Assembly (NCBI GenBank): GCA_016935555.1
Contig: JAFGQR010000075.1
Span: forward strand, 1 to 45,915
Source: Verrucomicrobiota bacterium
GTDB lineage: Bacteria > Verrucomicrobiota > Verrucomicrobiia > Limisphaerales > JAFGQR01
Reading direction: 5' to 3'
Length of the DNA: 45,915 bases
This document shows positions 24,225 to 32,920 of the stretch, one piece after another (the stretch's first letter is position 1; each line of letters opens with the position of its first letter). The position numbers and the translations under genes are program-made. A model generated the notes under the pieces. It saw only the letters and a program-made list of their open reading frames with translations. It was not told where the DNA came from and did no database searches.

Positions 24225-25658
24225 TTACGGCGGCGGTGGTGAGGCGTTCAGGTTGTTGAACTGGCGGTCAACGACGTCGTTGAACATGCGCATTTTGGCG
24301 TCGACATACGCGTTGTGCCAGTAATCGAGCATGGCGGGGGAATAGGCTTCACCTTCGGGATGCTGGGGGGTGTAGTGCTGGAGGGTTTTGTCGTAATACT
24401 CGAGTCCGCCGTGGCAGGTGCGATCCGAGCCAAAGACCCACCAGGCCAGCGCGGTCCAGGGGCCGGCCTTGAGGTGGTCATAGTAGGCTTGCATGGTTTC
24501 GACGGGGGTGGTGTAGGTGGAGCCGCCGCCCTTGGAAGGGCCCAGTTGGCCGCAGCACCCGATATACCACATCTCCGCGTCGCGCGCGCCGGCCAGGTCG
24601 ATGGCGCTCATGAGGGCATGGGTGTCGTTCCAACAGGCCGGCGTCCACGTTTTCGGGTCGTGGCTGTTGGTGCAGACGCCGACCCGCAGGCCCTCGGGAT
24701 AGTAGCGGGTTCGGATGCGCTGCCATTCATCGGAATGGGCGCGGACCCTGGCGCGTGGGATGGCGAGGTTGGCGGGGTCGAAGGGGCTGGAGGGGTGGAA
24801 CCAGTAATGGTAGACATCGACGCCGATGGCCTGGGTGTTTGGGGGAAGTTTGACGCGGTGATGCTGGTCGATGTCCGCCCGGCTGGCGGCGTAGCAGCCG
24901 TCATAGTTCAGGGCGGCGTAACCGAGCATGTTGTACCAGCCTTTGATGTGGCGGAACGGCTGTTCGCCGTCCAGGCGCCGCAGTCGGATCTGCCGGTTGT
25001 AATCGTCGTAAACCCGCTGCAGACCGGCGGTTGCCAAGCCGCATTCGCCCTCGTCGCCGAGCTTGAAGGCCAGGATGTTGTTGATGAGTTGCCGGCCGGT
25101 GGCGCGCTGGCCTTCGGGACTCACCAATTCCCGGTCGCGGTTTGCCCAGAGGGTATCCAGGATGTGCCGGCAATTCAGATACTGCCCGTCGGGCGGCGTT
25201 TTGGTTTCGTGGTAACAGCGGATCACCAGCAGTTGGCGGTGGTGAAACGCCCGGATCATGAGCCGGATCAACTCGTCGTGCCACTCGTCCTTGCGCGCGT
25301 AGAGCATGATGGCCGTGGACCACCGGCTGGCGATGTCGATCCGGCGGAGGTTCTCGGCGTGATAGGCCGCGAGCGGCTGGTCGCCCGACCATTTCATCAA
25401 GTAATACTCCATCAGGTACGGCAGAATCCCCAAGCCGGCTTTGGGCGTGTAGGTGCGAATGGGGACATGGGAATAACTGATCACGTCGCCGCGGACGTGC
25501 CCCGGGGGCAACGCGGCCGGCGGTGGCGGTTTCGAGGCCGACGCCGGCTTCGACGCGGCGGGTGGATCGGGGGAGAATCCGCAGCAGACGACCAGCGCCA
25601 GGGCGGTGGCAGCGGTGGTCCATGGGTGTTTGAAGCAACAGGAGAGCGAGGGTTTCAT
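24225..25658 (-). CDS. Secreted glycoside-hydrolase-like protein, family not recognised
   Basis: 477 residues from ATG 25658, chosen because a hydrophobic signal follows (TTAATALALVVCCGF) and then a Pro/Ala/Lys-rich linker (about 31-55). The rest reads like a TIM-barrel glycosidase acting outside the cell (ISYSHVPIRTYTPKAGLGIL, SRWSTAIMLYARKDEWHDEL, LLVIRCYHETKTPPDG, GVDVYHYWFHPSSPFDP, ARDAEMWYIGCCGQLG, TALAWWVFGSDRTCHGGLEY), with acidic and aromatic residues at strand ends. I do not recognise the family. The frame continues upstream into a sulfatase fragment, which I treat as a separate broken gene. It converges on the phosphoesterase with a 74-bp gap. Confidence 0.65.
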   Translation of the reverse strand: MKPSLSCCFKHPWTTAATALALVVCCGFSPDPPAASKPASASKPPPPAALPPGHVRGDVISYSHVPIRTYTPKAGLGILPYLMEYYLMKWSGDQPLAAYHAENLRRIDIASRWSTAIMLYARKDEWHDELIRLMIRAFHHRQLLVIRCYHETKTPPDGQYLNCRHILDTLWANRDRELVSPEGQRATGRQLINNILAFKLGDEGECGLATAGLQRVYDDYNRQIRLRRLDGEQPFRHIKGWYNMLGYAALNYDGCYAASRADIDQHHRVKLPPNTQAIGVDVYHYWFHPSSPFDPANLAIPRARVRAHSDEWQRIRTRYYPEGLRVGVCTNSHDPKTWTPACWNDTHALMSAIDLAGARDAEMWYIGCCGQLGPSKGGGSTYTTPVETMQAYYDHLKAGPWTALAWWVFGSDRTCHGGLEYYDKTLQHYTPQHPEGEAYSPAMLDYWHNAYVDAKMRMFNDVVDRQFNNLNASPPPP

Positions 25659-26247
25659 ACCGGCGAGTCGCGCGTTCAGACCGTTCGAGGCGTGGGCGGG
25701 TTGCAGGGGGGGCGTGGGGGGTGGGGCGGTGTCGGCCAGTTCGAGGAAGGTGGGCATGAGGTCGATCGAGCACACCAGGGCGTCGCTGATGCCGGGTCTG
25801 ACGAATTCCGGCCACCAGGCGATGAACGGCACATGGACGCCCGCCTCGAACGACGTGACCTTGGCGCGCGCCAGGGGGGGGGCCGTTGTCGCCCAGCAGG
25901 ACGATCAGCGTGTTGGTGTGCCGCCCGCGCTCGCGAAGCGCCTCCAACAGCATCCCCACCCCTTCGTCCACGCGGTTGACGCAGGTGGTGAACTCGGCCA
26001 CCCGCCGCCGCAACGCGGGCGAGTTCGTGCCGATGAAGGCAAACACCCTGCCCTGATCGGGGGCGACTTTCGTCCTGGGACTGCCGTTGACGTCCTGAAG
26101 ATGCGGGTCGTGCGGGTCGAAGAAATTCAGCATGAGGAAAAACGGGGCGGCGCCGGTCTCGGCAAGGAAGGCCTGGCACTTGGCCCGGACCTTTTTCGGA
26201 TCGCGCGTGTCGGCGGTGTTGAGCGGTGTGCAGTCGAACTCGGAGCA
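25659..26247 (-). pseudogene. Sulfatase fragment with a frameshift at a run of nine C
   Basis: Two frames together give the middle of a type I sulfatase: FDCTPLNTADTRDPKKV, FFLMLNFFDPHDPHLQDV, NRVDEGVGMLLEALRERG, TLIVLLGDNGPP, then after a frame change ARAKVTSFEAGVHVPFIAWW and ALVCSIDLMPTFLELA. The change falls at a G9 run on the plus strand (25874-25882). With eight bases the frame would read through as DNGPPLARAK, the normal sulfatase sequence. The N-terminal part with the CxPSR formylglycine site is missing, and the C-terminus stops where the next gene begins. It is therefore broken even if the run is a sequencing slip. The 170 bp to the left-hand gene end (26248-26418) hold nothing recognisable. 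Confidence 0.8.
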
Positions 26248-26418
26248 GGTTCATGCGATGATCATGAGCGGTGCAGGCGCTCGAAAGCCAGCCCGAAGAA
26301 GAGCGGCCCGATCAGGCGCGGACGCGCCGGCATGGCGGGCCGGCCGGATCCGGCGGCGCGTTCCGCCCAAAGGACACGAGGCTTACCAGACAGGTTTTGA
26401 TGCGTTGATCCGTGAGAA

Positions 26419-28515
26419 CTACCGCGCGACCATCTTCATGGCGCACAACCGGCGGGGCGGCAATTGGAGGGCGACGCGAGTGTGGGGGCCGCGAACATGA
26501 ACAACCCGCCGCTGGAGCGGACCCGGGCTGTCCGCGCCGGGTGCCGTGAGGGTCATGTCGTAATCGCCGGGGGCGAGCAGGAACAGGTCGGCTTGCAGGT
26601 CGCGCGGCTGGGCGCCGAAGTGAAACAGTTCGGCGGCAAACGTCTTCTGGCTGGAGTCGGTGACGAGCGCGGCGATGTTGCGCGGCGGGGTTCGCCAGCG
26701 CACGGCGTTGAGTGGAAACACGAGCGGGTTGCCCGGATCGCCCGTGGCGCTGGCATAGAGGATTTCCGGCGAAGGCGGGGGCGGGGCGGGCTCGGGCAGG
26801 TAATTGAGGAAGTTGCGTGTGAAGGCCATGACGCGGTCCGTCCATCGCATCTCGACGGTGTAGGCTTCCCAATTGGAGCGGAAGGCTTCGGCGTTGCGGC
26901 GGAGGGCGGCGTTGAGCGGTGCGGGATCGCGGGTCAGGCGGTAGCGCACGTAGCCGGAGGCATCGGCGCGGAGCAGCGCGTCGTATTGGGTATCGCCGGT
27001 CAGCAAACGGTATTTGGCGAGCGTGTCGGCGAGGAATCCCGACATTCGCCTGGCGCACCAGGCTTCGGAGCCGGGCTGGGTTTCGGCGGATTTGACGTGT
27101 TTGAACCGGAAGGCGGCCATGGAGCGGATGGGTTCGAGGAATGGCTCTTCCCGGGTCATATGGAAGGCGAGCAGCAGCGTGGAGGTCATCAGGCGGGCCG
27201 CTCCGGGCCAGTTGTAGAGCGCGTCGTTGTGCCCGAGGGGGAACGGTTCCCACCAGGGCTGCCCGGCTTTGGCAATGCCCCCGTCGGGCCAGCGAATCGC
27301 CGACGGCAGCACGCCGGCGGGCTTGCCGTTCTCGGCGCGGGCGGCTGCATCGATCCAGGTTTGGAGCCACGGTCGGAACAGGGTGGTGAGGGTGGGGTCG
27401 CCGGTGCGCTGCCAGCAGAGGAGGGTGGGTTGGATGACGGAGGGGTGATAGACGGTGTCGAAGGCGCGTGCGGGGCTGGTGTCGACCTTGTCGACGCTGA
27501 AGTAGATGGACTTGAACTGGAGGAAGCCCCGTTGGTTCCGGCCGGTCCAGCGCTCGCGCATCAGTTCGGCCAGGCGCAGGGCGCGTTGTTTCCAGACCGG
27601 ATCGTCGGGCCGCAGGAGCAACATCGGCAGGATGGTATCCGTGGTGTCCTCGTTGGCGTGCTCGGCGTCGGTGACCCGGGAGGTGAATCCGCCGCGCAGG
27701 TGGGGTTGGAGGAAAATGCCGCTCGAGATGCGTTCCTGGGCGGCGGTCACCACCGGGTCGTCGAACGCGATCATCACGGGGACCCACCAGCGCCACATCT
27801 CCACATCGTCGCCCCAGCCGCCGCCGAATTGGCCGTCAGGGAGCTGGCGTTCGGCGATCCACCAGTGGATGATGTCGGCGAGTTTCTCCAAGCCTTCGCG
27901 TTGGAGGTTGGCCCAGCCGGGCGCTGCGGGATCGTGAGGGGCGGGTGTCGGCCACGGGATGGGTTCGCCCAGGTACATGCGCACGACGCGGTTCTCCGGG
28001 AAGGCGGCGCGGGTTTCCTGCAGCAACTGGCGGGCCTCGCCGAAATACCTGTCGCGACGCTCCTTGACCCGCAACAGGGGGCCGCTTTGGATGACCTGCC
28101 AGATCAACATGCGCCCGCGGTAGAATGCCCAGATGGGCCGGAGCGGTGAGCCGGGAGAAAGCTCCGGCGGAAACGACGGCGCGTCGCCCGCGGGTCGGAC
28201 CCGGCCCGTGAAGAAGCGGCACAGGTAACCGTTTTCCGCGGCGCGGCTGTGGTCGACGACGGGCCGCGATTTGCCGTTGGCCCAATCGTCCACGACGGGC
28301 AGCAGTCTGGCCAGGTCGGCACGAAGCGCGGCGTCCAGGTCCTTGCGCGTCTCCAGCTCGCGCAGCAGCCGCAGCCGCTCCAATTCATCGTGAGTCGTGC
28401 CGGCCATCTGGAGGAGGGGGGCGGCCGTGGCCGCGGGCCGGCTGGGGCGATCGCTTGCCTGGAGAGGCAGCGTATAGGCGAGTGCGGCGCAGACGGTGAA
28501 GAGCATGGCGTTCAT
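26419..28515 (-). CDS. Secreted alpha/alpha-toroid-like protein, family not recognised
   Basis: 698 residues from ATG 28515, at a signal peptide (MNAMLFTVCAALAYTLPLQA). An upstream in-frame extension to 28650 has no signal character. The middle reads like a helical toroid of the kind used by glycoside hydrolases and polysaccharide lyases (LQREGLEKLADIIHWWIAER, LPDGQFGGGWGDDVEMWRWW, PVMIAFDDPVV, LPMLLLRPDDPVWKQRALRL, PFPLGHNDALYNWPGAARLM). The C-terminal about 150 residues look beta-rich (DLFLLAPGDYDMTLTAPGAD). Asp and Trp residues in the GGGWGDDVEMWRWW motif could be catalytic, but this is inference. It is divergent from the next gene across 194 bp, which should contain both promoters. Confidence 0.7.
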   Translation of the reverse strand: MNAMLFTVCAALAYTLPLQASDRPSRPAATAAPLLQMAGTTHDELERLRLLRELETRKDLDAALRADLARLLPVVDDWANGKSRPVVDHSRAAENGYLCRFFTGRVRPAGDAPSFPPELSPGSPLRPIWAFYRGRMLIWQVIQSGPLLRVKERRDRYFGEARQLLQETRAAFPENRVVRMYLGEPIPWPTPAPHDPAAPGWANLQREGLEKLADIIHWWIAERQLPDGQFGGGWGDDVEMWRWWVPVMIAFDDPVVTAAQERISSGIFLQPHLRGGFTSRVTDAEHANEDTTDTILPMLLLRPDDPVWKQRALRLAELMRERWTGRNQRGFLQFKSIYFSVDKVDTSPARAFDTVYHPSVIQPTLLCWQRTGDPTLTTLFRPWLQTWIDAAARAENGKPAGVLPSAIRWPDGGIAKAGQPWWEPFPLGHNDALYNWPGAARLMTSTLLLAFHMTREEPFLEPIRSMAAFRFKHVKSAETQPGSEAWCARRMSGFLADTLAKYRLLTGDTQYDALLRADASGYVRYRLTRDPAPLNAALRRNAEAFRSNWEAYTVEMRWTDRVMAFTRNFLNYLPEPAPPPPSPEILYASATGDPGNPLVFPLNAVRWRTPPRNIAALVTDSSQKTFAAELFHFGAQPRDLQADLFLLAPGDYDMTLTAPGADSPGPLQRRVVHVRGPHTRVALQLPPRRLCAMKMVAR

Positions 28516-28709
28516 GGGGGCAGGATAGCGGGCGAGGGTCGCGCGCACGAGCGCAAAGGCAGGAGAGGCCGGGGGGCTGGGGAATGCGTTCCGCTTTTGC
28601 AGGGCGTTCCTGACGCAAGCGCCGGACCCGGCAAAAAAGGCGTTCTCCATTTCATCCCTGATGCGGCTTTCCTCCGTGGTCGCGATGCGCTTGAATGCCC
28701 GGGTAGATC

Positions 28710-31322
28710 ATGAACGCAATGCATTCTCTTCTGGCGGGCGTCGTGTTGGGCTGCGGCGTGGCGGGCATGCGCGGGTCTGCGGCGGAAGCACCTCAAGGCG
28801 TCCGGCTTTTTTATCGGATCCTTGGCGCCAGGAGCAACGGGCCCCTGCTGCCCAAGACCCGCACCCTTTGCGGCGCGGACGGTGCGGCAACCACGGGTCA
28901 AACCGGCATGGCGGACAGCGGGTTCACCGAATACCCGCATTGTGTTGGGCGCACCAGTTACACCTTTGCGGAGCAATATGCGTTTTTCCCGCGCTGGGCC
29001 GCGGGGGTGCCGATCGATCCGTCCGGCGTCAACGTGGGGGACATCCTGGTGGATCACGTTTATGAGCCCGTCGCCATCGTGTGGGGGCTGCGGGGCAGGG
29101 AGTTTGTGCAGACGTTCGTGGCCGCAGGCCGGGAGTTGGTGAGCGTGACGCTTCTGGTGCCGTCCGAACGCGGCCTGTTCCGGGCGGCCCTGATCGAGGG
29201 CGGACCCGGCGGGCGGCAAGTTGGGGCGGCCAAGGCGTTTTCGTCGGGGCATTCGATGGAGTGGGGGCATGTCACATGGCTGCCTGGGGAAGCGCCGTTG
29301 CAGGCGGGCCGCACGTACGGCCTCCGGCTATGGCGCCAGGACGGCCAATGCTGGTCGCCATTCCTCCACGCCACCGGCGACTGCTACGACGACGGCCTGT
29401 TGTACGTGGACCAGATGCCGCGCCCCGAGTCCGACTTGGGCGCATGGATCATCGAGGAACCCGCCGACGTGTCGCGGGCGCTGATTGAGAACGCCGATCC
29501 GCTGGGCACAGTGCGCCATGACGCCGGCTTCGTGTTCGTGCCGCGCACGCCCAATGTGCGGTTGATCACCGTCACGGCGTCGCCGGTGCCGATGGCGTGC
29601 GGGGACATGGTTCTGAGCGTGTGGACGACCGAGGAACCGCCGCGCCGGCTGGCGGGGCCGAAGCGGTGCCTGAGCTGCGGCCCGACCCACGGCCCGCACA
29701 CCGCCCATTTCCTGTTCGCGCCGGATGAGCTGCCGGTTGTGCCGGGCCAACGCTACCGGGCCGGCCTGGCGGGCTGGGTGAACCCCAAGATGCCAATGCC
29801 CGCGGCCCTGGCCGGCATGCCCCCCGCGGTTCTCGACTCGACGCCCCTCGTGTATGGCGAACCGATCCCCGAAGGCCTGGCGGCCATTCACAACTTGAAA
29901 GCCGCGTTCCCCGTGACCAATCGCATCATGGAGCTGACCTGGAAAGTCAGCCGGCCGTGCCCGGTCCGGGTTGAAATCAAACGGCTTCGCTCGCCGGACG
30001 TGGAGATTTTCAACCTGGAACCGGGCATCGAGCGCCTAACCATTCCGAAGCTGTGGCCGGGCCATGAATACGACTTTCGCCTGAGCGCGGCGGGCCGGGG
30101 CGGTCTTGTCTGGCGAACGCCGCTTTACCGGCTGCAGATCCCCCAGGGACCCCACCCGATCATCCCGCCCTTTTACAGGGAGCATCCGGCCTGTTTCGTG
30201 CCGATTGCGCCGCCGCCCCCGCTGAAAAGCCCGGACTACGGGCCTCTGCGGTATTCGGAGGAGGTCCCGGTGACGAATGGGGATTTCGAAGAGGGCTTGG
30301 CGGGGTGGAGCGTCTCGCGGTCCAACGTGATTTATGCCGCGACCGCCGAGCACGGAATCTCGCCGCGGTTCGGCAAGAGGATGGCCGGCTGGTCGCATGG
30401 GCCCGCGAAGCGTCGCGAGCAGGTCTTCGAGGAATCCTGGTTGACACAATCCGTGCCCACCCGGCCCGGACACACCTACGTGCTTTCCGCCCGGATCCAC
30501 ACCTCGGTGGCCAACGGCCCGCGAGGCGATGCCCGGGTGCGGTTGGCGGCTGACCCCCGGGGCGCCACGGACCTGACCGGGCCGAACGCCAGCCAGTGGT
30601 ATTGGACCGAGAGCTCATGGCCGCGGTTTCAACATCGGTTCACGGCGCAAGGCAAGCACGCCACGATCGGGCTGGGCTTCTTCCGCTGGCGCAACGGCGA
30701 GCGGGCCAGCGCGTACGTGGACCATGTCCGCGTGTTCGATCTTGGCGCCAGCCCGGCCGCCCTGAACGACCCCGCCCCGTATCCGGACGCGGCGCCGACG
30801 CGGGTTCTTACCGACCGGCGGGTCGATGTGGAGAACCGCGTCGAAGCCGAACTGACGGCCCCGCCCGGTTACGTGATCACCGGGCTGGGCGCCCGCGCCC
30901 ATGAAGACAACCTCACGACGCTGTGGCTGCAGATCCGTCCGCTCCAGGCCGACGGCACCCTTGGGGCGCCGGAAGAACTGCGCGGCGGCTGGGAACCCGA
31001 CGCTAATCTGGAGGCGAAGATCACGCTGCCCGACGGTTATGTGGCCACCGGCTTTGGCGGCCGCATCGCGCCGGAATGGGATGTCAAAACCCTCGCCCTC
31101 TGGGGCCGGCCACTGCGCGACGACGGCGTGCTGGGCGAGCCGCGCGCGTTCCGTGCCGGCATCGAGTCCGAAGGCGGCCTGGAAAAACAGATCCAACTCC
31201 CCGCGGGGCGCGTTCTAGGAACTGTCGGATTGAATTGCGGGTTCAACGACCTCAACCGCATCAAGTGCGCCTCGTTCGTTTTGGGGACAACAGCCACCGC
31301 CCGCGCCGGTGGGGTGCCGTGA
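28710..31322 (+). CDS. Large secreted protein with carbohydrate-binding-like module and VOMI-like C-terminal repeats
   Basis: 870 residues from ATG 28710, with a signal peptide (MNAMHSLLAGVVLGCGVAGM). The first about 500 residues are beta-rich with no family I can name. About 525-690 resembles a carbohydrate-binding beta-sandwich (VPVTNGDFEEGLAGWSVSRS, GHTYVLSARIHTS, YVDHVRVFDLG). The C-terminus has two and a half repeats of about 56 residues (711-766, 767-823, 824-858) sharing LP.GYV.TG.G.R....W..KTL..W.RPL..DG.LG.P...R.G, similar in style to vitelline-membrane-outer-layer (VOMI) repeats. It is probably extracellular and may bind glycans. It precedes the GH105-like gene by 21 bp and may be co-transcribed. 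Confidence 0.7.
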   Translation: MNAMHSLLAGVVLGCGVAGMRGSAAEAPQGVRLFYRILGARSNGPLLPKTRTLCGADGAATTGQTGMADSGFTEYPHCVGRTSYTFAEQYAFFPRWAAGVPIDPSGVNVGDILVDHVYEPVAIVWGLRGREFVQTFVAAGRELVSVTLLVPSERGLFRAALIEGGPGGRQVGAAKAFSSGHSMEWGHVTWLPGEAPLQAGRTYGLRLWRQDGQCWSPFLHATGDCYDDGLLYVDQMPRPESDLGAWIIEEPADVSRALIENADPLGTVRHDAGFVFVPRTPNVRLITVTASPVPMACGDMVLSVWTTEEPPRRLAGPKRCLSCGPTHGPHTAHFLFAPDELPVVPGQRYRAGLAGWVNPKMPMPAALAGMPPAVLDSTPLVYGEPIPEGLAAIHNLKAAFPVTNRIMELTWKVSRPCPVRVEIKRLRSPDVEIFNLEPGIERLTIPKLWPGHEYDFRLSAAGRGGLVWRTPLYRLQIPQGPHPIIPPFYREHPACFVPIAPPPPLKSPDYGPLRYSEEVPVTNGDFEEGLAGWSVSRSNVIYAATAEHGISPRFGKRMAGWSHGPAKRREQVFEESWLTQSVPTRPGHTYVLSARIHTSVANGPRGDARVRLAADPRGATDLTGPNASQWYWTESSWPRFQHRFTAQGKHATIGLGFFRWRNGERASAYVDHVRVFDLGASPAALNDPAPYPDAAPTRVLTDRRVDVENRVEAELTAPPGYVITGLGARAHEDNLTTLWLQIRPLQADGTLGAPEELRGGWEPDANLEAKITLPDGYVATGFGGRIAPEWDVKTLALWGRPLRDDGVLGEPRAFRAGIESEGGLEKQIQLPAGRVLGTVGLNCGFNDLNRIKCASFVLGTTATARAGGVP

Positions 31323-31343
31323 ACGTGGGCATGGCGTCTTGTC

Positions 31344-32417
31344 ATGAATCACGCCACGCAAAACGCATTTGGGTCGCGCCGGCATTTCCTGAGAACCGCC
31401 GGCAGGTGGGCGGCCTTGAGTTGTTGCGCGGGCTGCGCCTCATCCTGCCGCGTCTCCAGAGCCGGGTGGCGGCTCGAGCCGGACCCGGCGGAAGCGGGCG
31501 GACGCGTGGCGGAGCACGTTGTGGGGAACCAGTTGGACAACGTGGAATACCCGACGGTGTGTTGTGGTTACGGGGTGTTGCGGTTTGCCAGGGCCACCAG
31601 GAACCGTGCCTTGCAAGAGCGGGTGGAATCCGCGTTTGCGGACTACCTCTCCAGCGCGAAAGCTCCGGACCGGTATGCCAATGGCCGCAAGCTGGAGCAC
31701 CGGTGGTTTGGGATCATCCCGTTGGAACTCGGCGTGTCCCGCGATGCGCGCTACGCGGTTGTCGCCAGGCGGGAGGCGGACTTGATGGAGGCGCAGCCTG
31801 TGATGGATGGGCCGCTTTATTATGTGGACCACATGTATGGCGTGGGCACGCTTCAGGCCAAGGCGTTCCTCCACCTCGGCGATCCGAGGTATGCGGCGCG
31901 CTGCCTGTCGCATCTACTGATCCATTGCAACGTGCTCCAACGGCCCGACGGATTGTTCCATCACTCCGAGCGCGGGCGTCCGGCCTGGGGCCGGGGCAAT
32001 GGGTGGGCTGCGGCGTCGATGACCGAGGCGCTCCTGGCGTTGCCGAAGGGTTACCCGCGGCGGGGTGACCTGGCCGCGGCGTGGACGCGGCTGATGAAGG
32101 CGCTGGCCAGGCATCAGGATGCGCGCGGCCTGTGGCGCCAAATCGTGGATGTGCCCTCCAGTTGGCTCGAAACCTCCTGCACCGCCATGTTCGTCTTCGC
32201 CCTGGCCACGGGCCTCCGAGAAGGCTGGCTGCCGTCCGAGCCTTCTCAGCGCGTGACCGCACGCGGCTGGCGTGCCTTGGCCGACGCGGTGGATGCCCAT
32301 GGCCCGGGCCGGTTCTTTGGGCGGCGGCGGGGCCGGATCAGCGGGAAGTGGGGGAGGGCGCGGAGGTGCGGGGCATCTCCGTGGGCGCGTCGCGGCTGGC
32401 TGCGGCGATGGCGTTGA
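31344..32417 (+). CDS. Tat-exported GH105/GH88-like unsaturated glycuronyl hydrolase, C-terminus replaced
   Basis: 357 residues from ATG 31344, starting with a twin-arginine signal (GSRRHFLRTAGRWAALSCCA). The body matches GH105/GH88 unsaturated rhamnogalacturonyl or glucuronyl hydrolases (FGIIPLELGVSRDARY, MDGPLYYVDHMYGVGTLQAK, LFHHSERGRPAWGRGNGWAA, VPSSWLETSCTAMFVFALAT), with the Asp in YYVDHMYG in the place of the catalytic acid. At about residue 319 (near 32300) the usual continuation (a VREVCVGTG-like stretch and the HGQAP end) is replaced by Arg-rich sequence, and about 50 family residues are missing. The last 80 bp overlap the convergent gene at 32338-32748. Activity is doubtful. The enzyme would hydrolyse the unsaturated sugars made by polysaccharide lyases. 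Confidence 0.75.
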   Translation: MNHATQNAFGSRRHFLRTAGRWAALSCCAGCASSCRVSRAGWRLEPDPAEAGGRVAEHVVGNQLDNVEYPTVCCGYGVLRFARATRNRALQERVESAFADYLSSAKAPDRYANGRKLEHRWFGIIPLELGVSRDARYAVVARREADLMEAQPVMDGPLYYVDHMYGVGTLQAKAFLHLGDPRYAARCLSHLLIHCNVLQRPDGLFHHSERGRPAWGRGNGWAAASMTEALLALPKGYPRRGDLAAAWTRLMKALARHQDARGLWRQIVDVPSSWLETSCTAMFVFALATGLREGWLPSEPSQRVTARGWRALADAVDAHGPGRFFGRRRGRISGKWGRARRCGASPWARRGWLRRWR

Positions 32418-32748
32418 GGCGGTGCTGGCGGGCGGCTTCGAGTTCGGCCTTGAAGATGAGGTGGTTGCGCGGGGTGATGGCGAGGTGCCGGCACAGCAGG
32501 CCGAACTTCTTCTCGAGCAGCAGGTAACGGTTGCCTGGAGACAGCGAATTGTGCCAGCGTTCCACCCAGAACCGCCGCTGAACGGTGATCTGCCCGATAT
32601 TCGTCAAGCGCAGCCATCGCACCGGCAGGCCCATCCATGAAATCACCAGCCACCGGGCCGTGATGCGGTAGCGTATCGTCACCACGGAAAGACACAGCAG
32701 CACCACACCCCAAAGTCCAATGGCCGAATAAATGGCAATCTCACGCAT
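32338..32748 (-). CDS. Small membrane-anchored protein of unknown function
   Basis: 136 residues from ATG 32748. One or two N-terminal membrane segments (IAIYSAIGLWGVVLLCLSVV, then a more polar WLVISWMGLPVRWLRL) precede a basic cytoplasmic-looking part (TVQRRFWVERWHNSLSPGNR, YLLLEKKFGLLCRHLAI). Its 3' end overlaps the GH105-like gene tail-to-tail by 80 bp, so one of the two ends was probably displaced. It is small and unlabelled but has a clean start and residue pattern; it might be a structural component of an export or cell-envelope system. Confidence 0.6.
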   Translation of the reverse strand: MREIAIYSAIGLWGVVLLCLSVVTIRYRITARWLVISWMGLPVRWLRLTNIGQITVQRRFWVERWHNSLSPGNRYLLLEKKFGLLCRHLAITPRNHLIFKAELEAARQHRLNAIAAASRDAPTEMPRTSAPSPTSR

Positions 32749-32920
32749 AAATCATGGTTCACCACAGGGCATGCCACACCCTCCATCCATCCGTGGCGCC
32801 GGCGACATCGAAGGTCGAACCGTCGCACCCCCGCGGGGTCGACAGCACATGCACCCATTGATATATGGAGCGTCCGTCGCGGCAAAAGGTTCAATCTCCA
32901 CTCGGAAAATCGTTCGCCTC

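Noticed and set aside
24315-25979. A 554-codon plus-strand frame opposite the 24225-25658 gene, and similar long frames at 26464-28149 and 19243-20478
   Set aside because: No signal peptide or motif, repetitive Gly/Val/Ala composition, and the minus strand has clear secreted proteins at these places.
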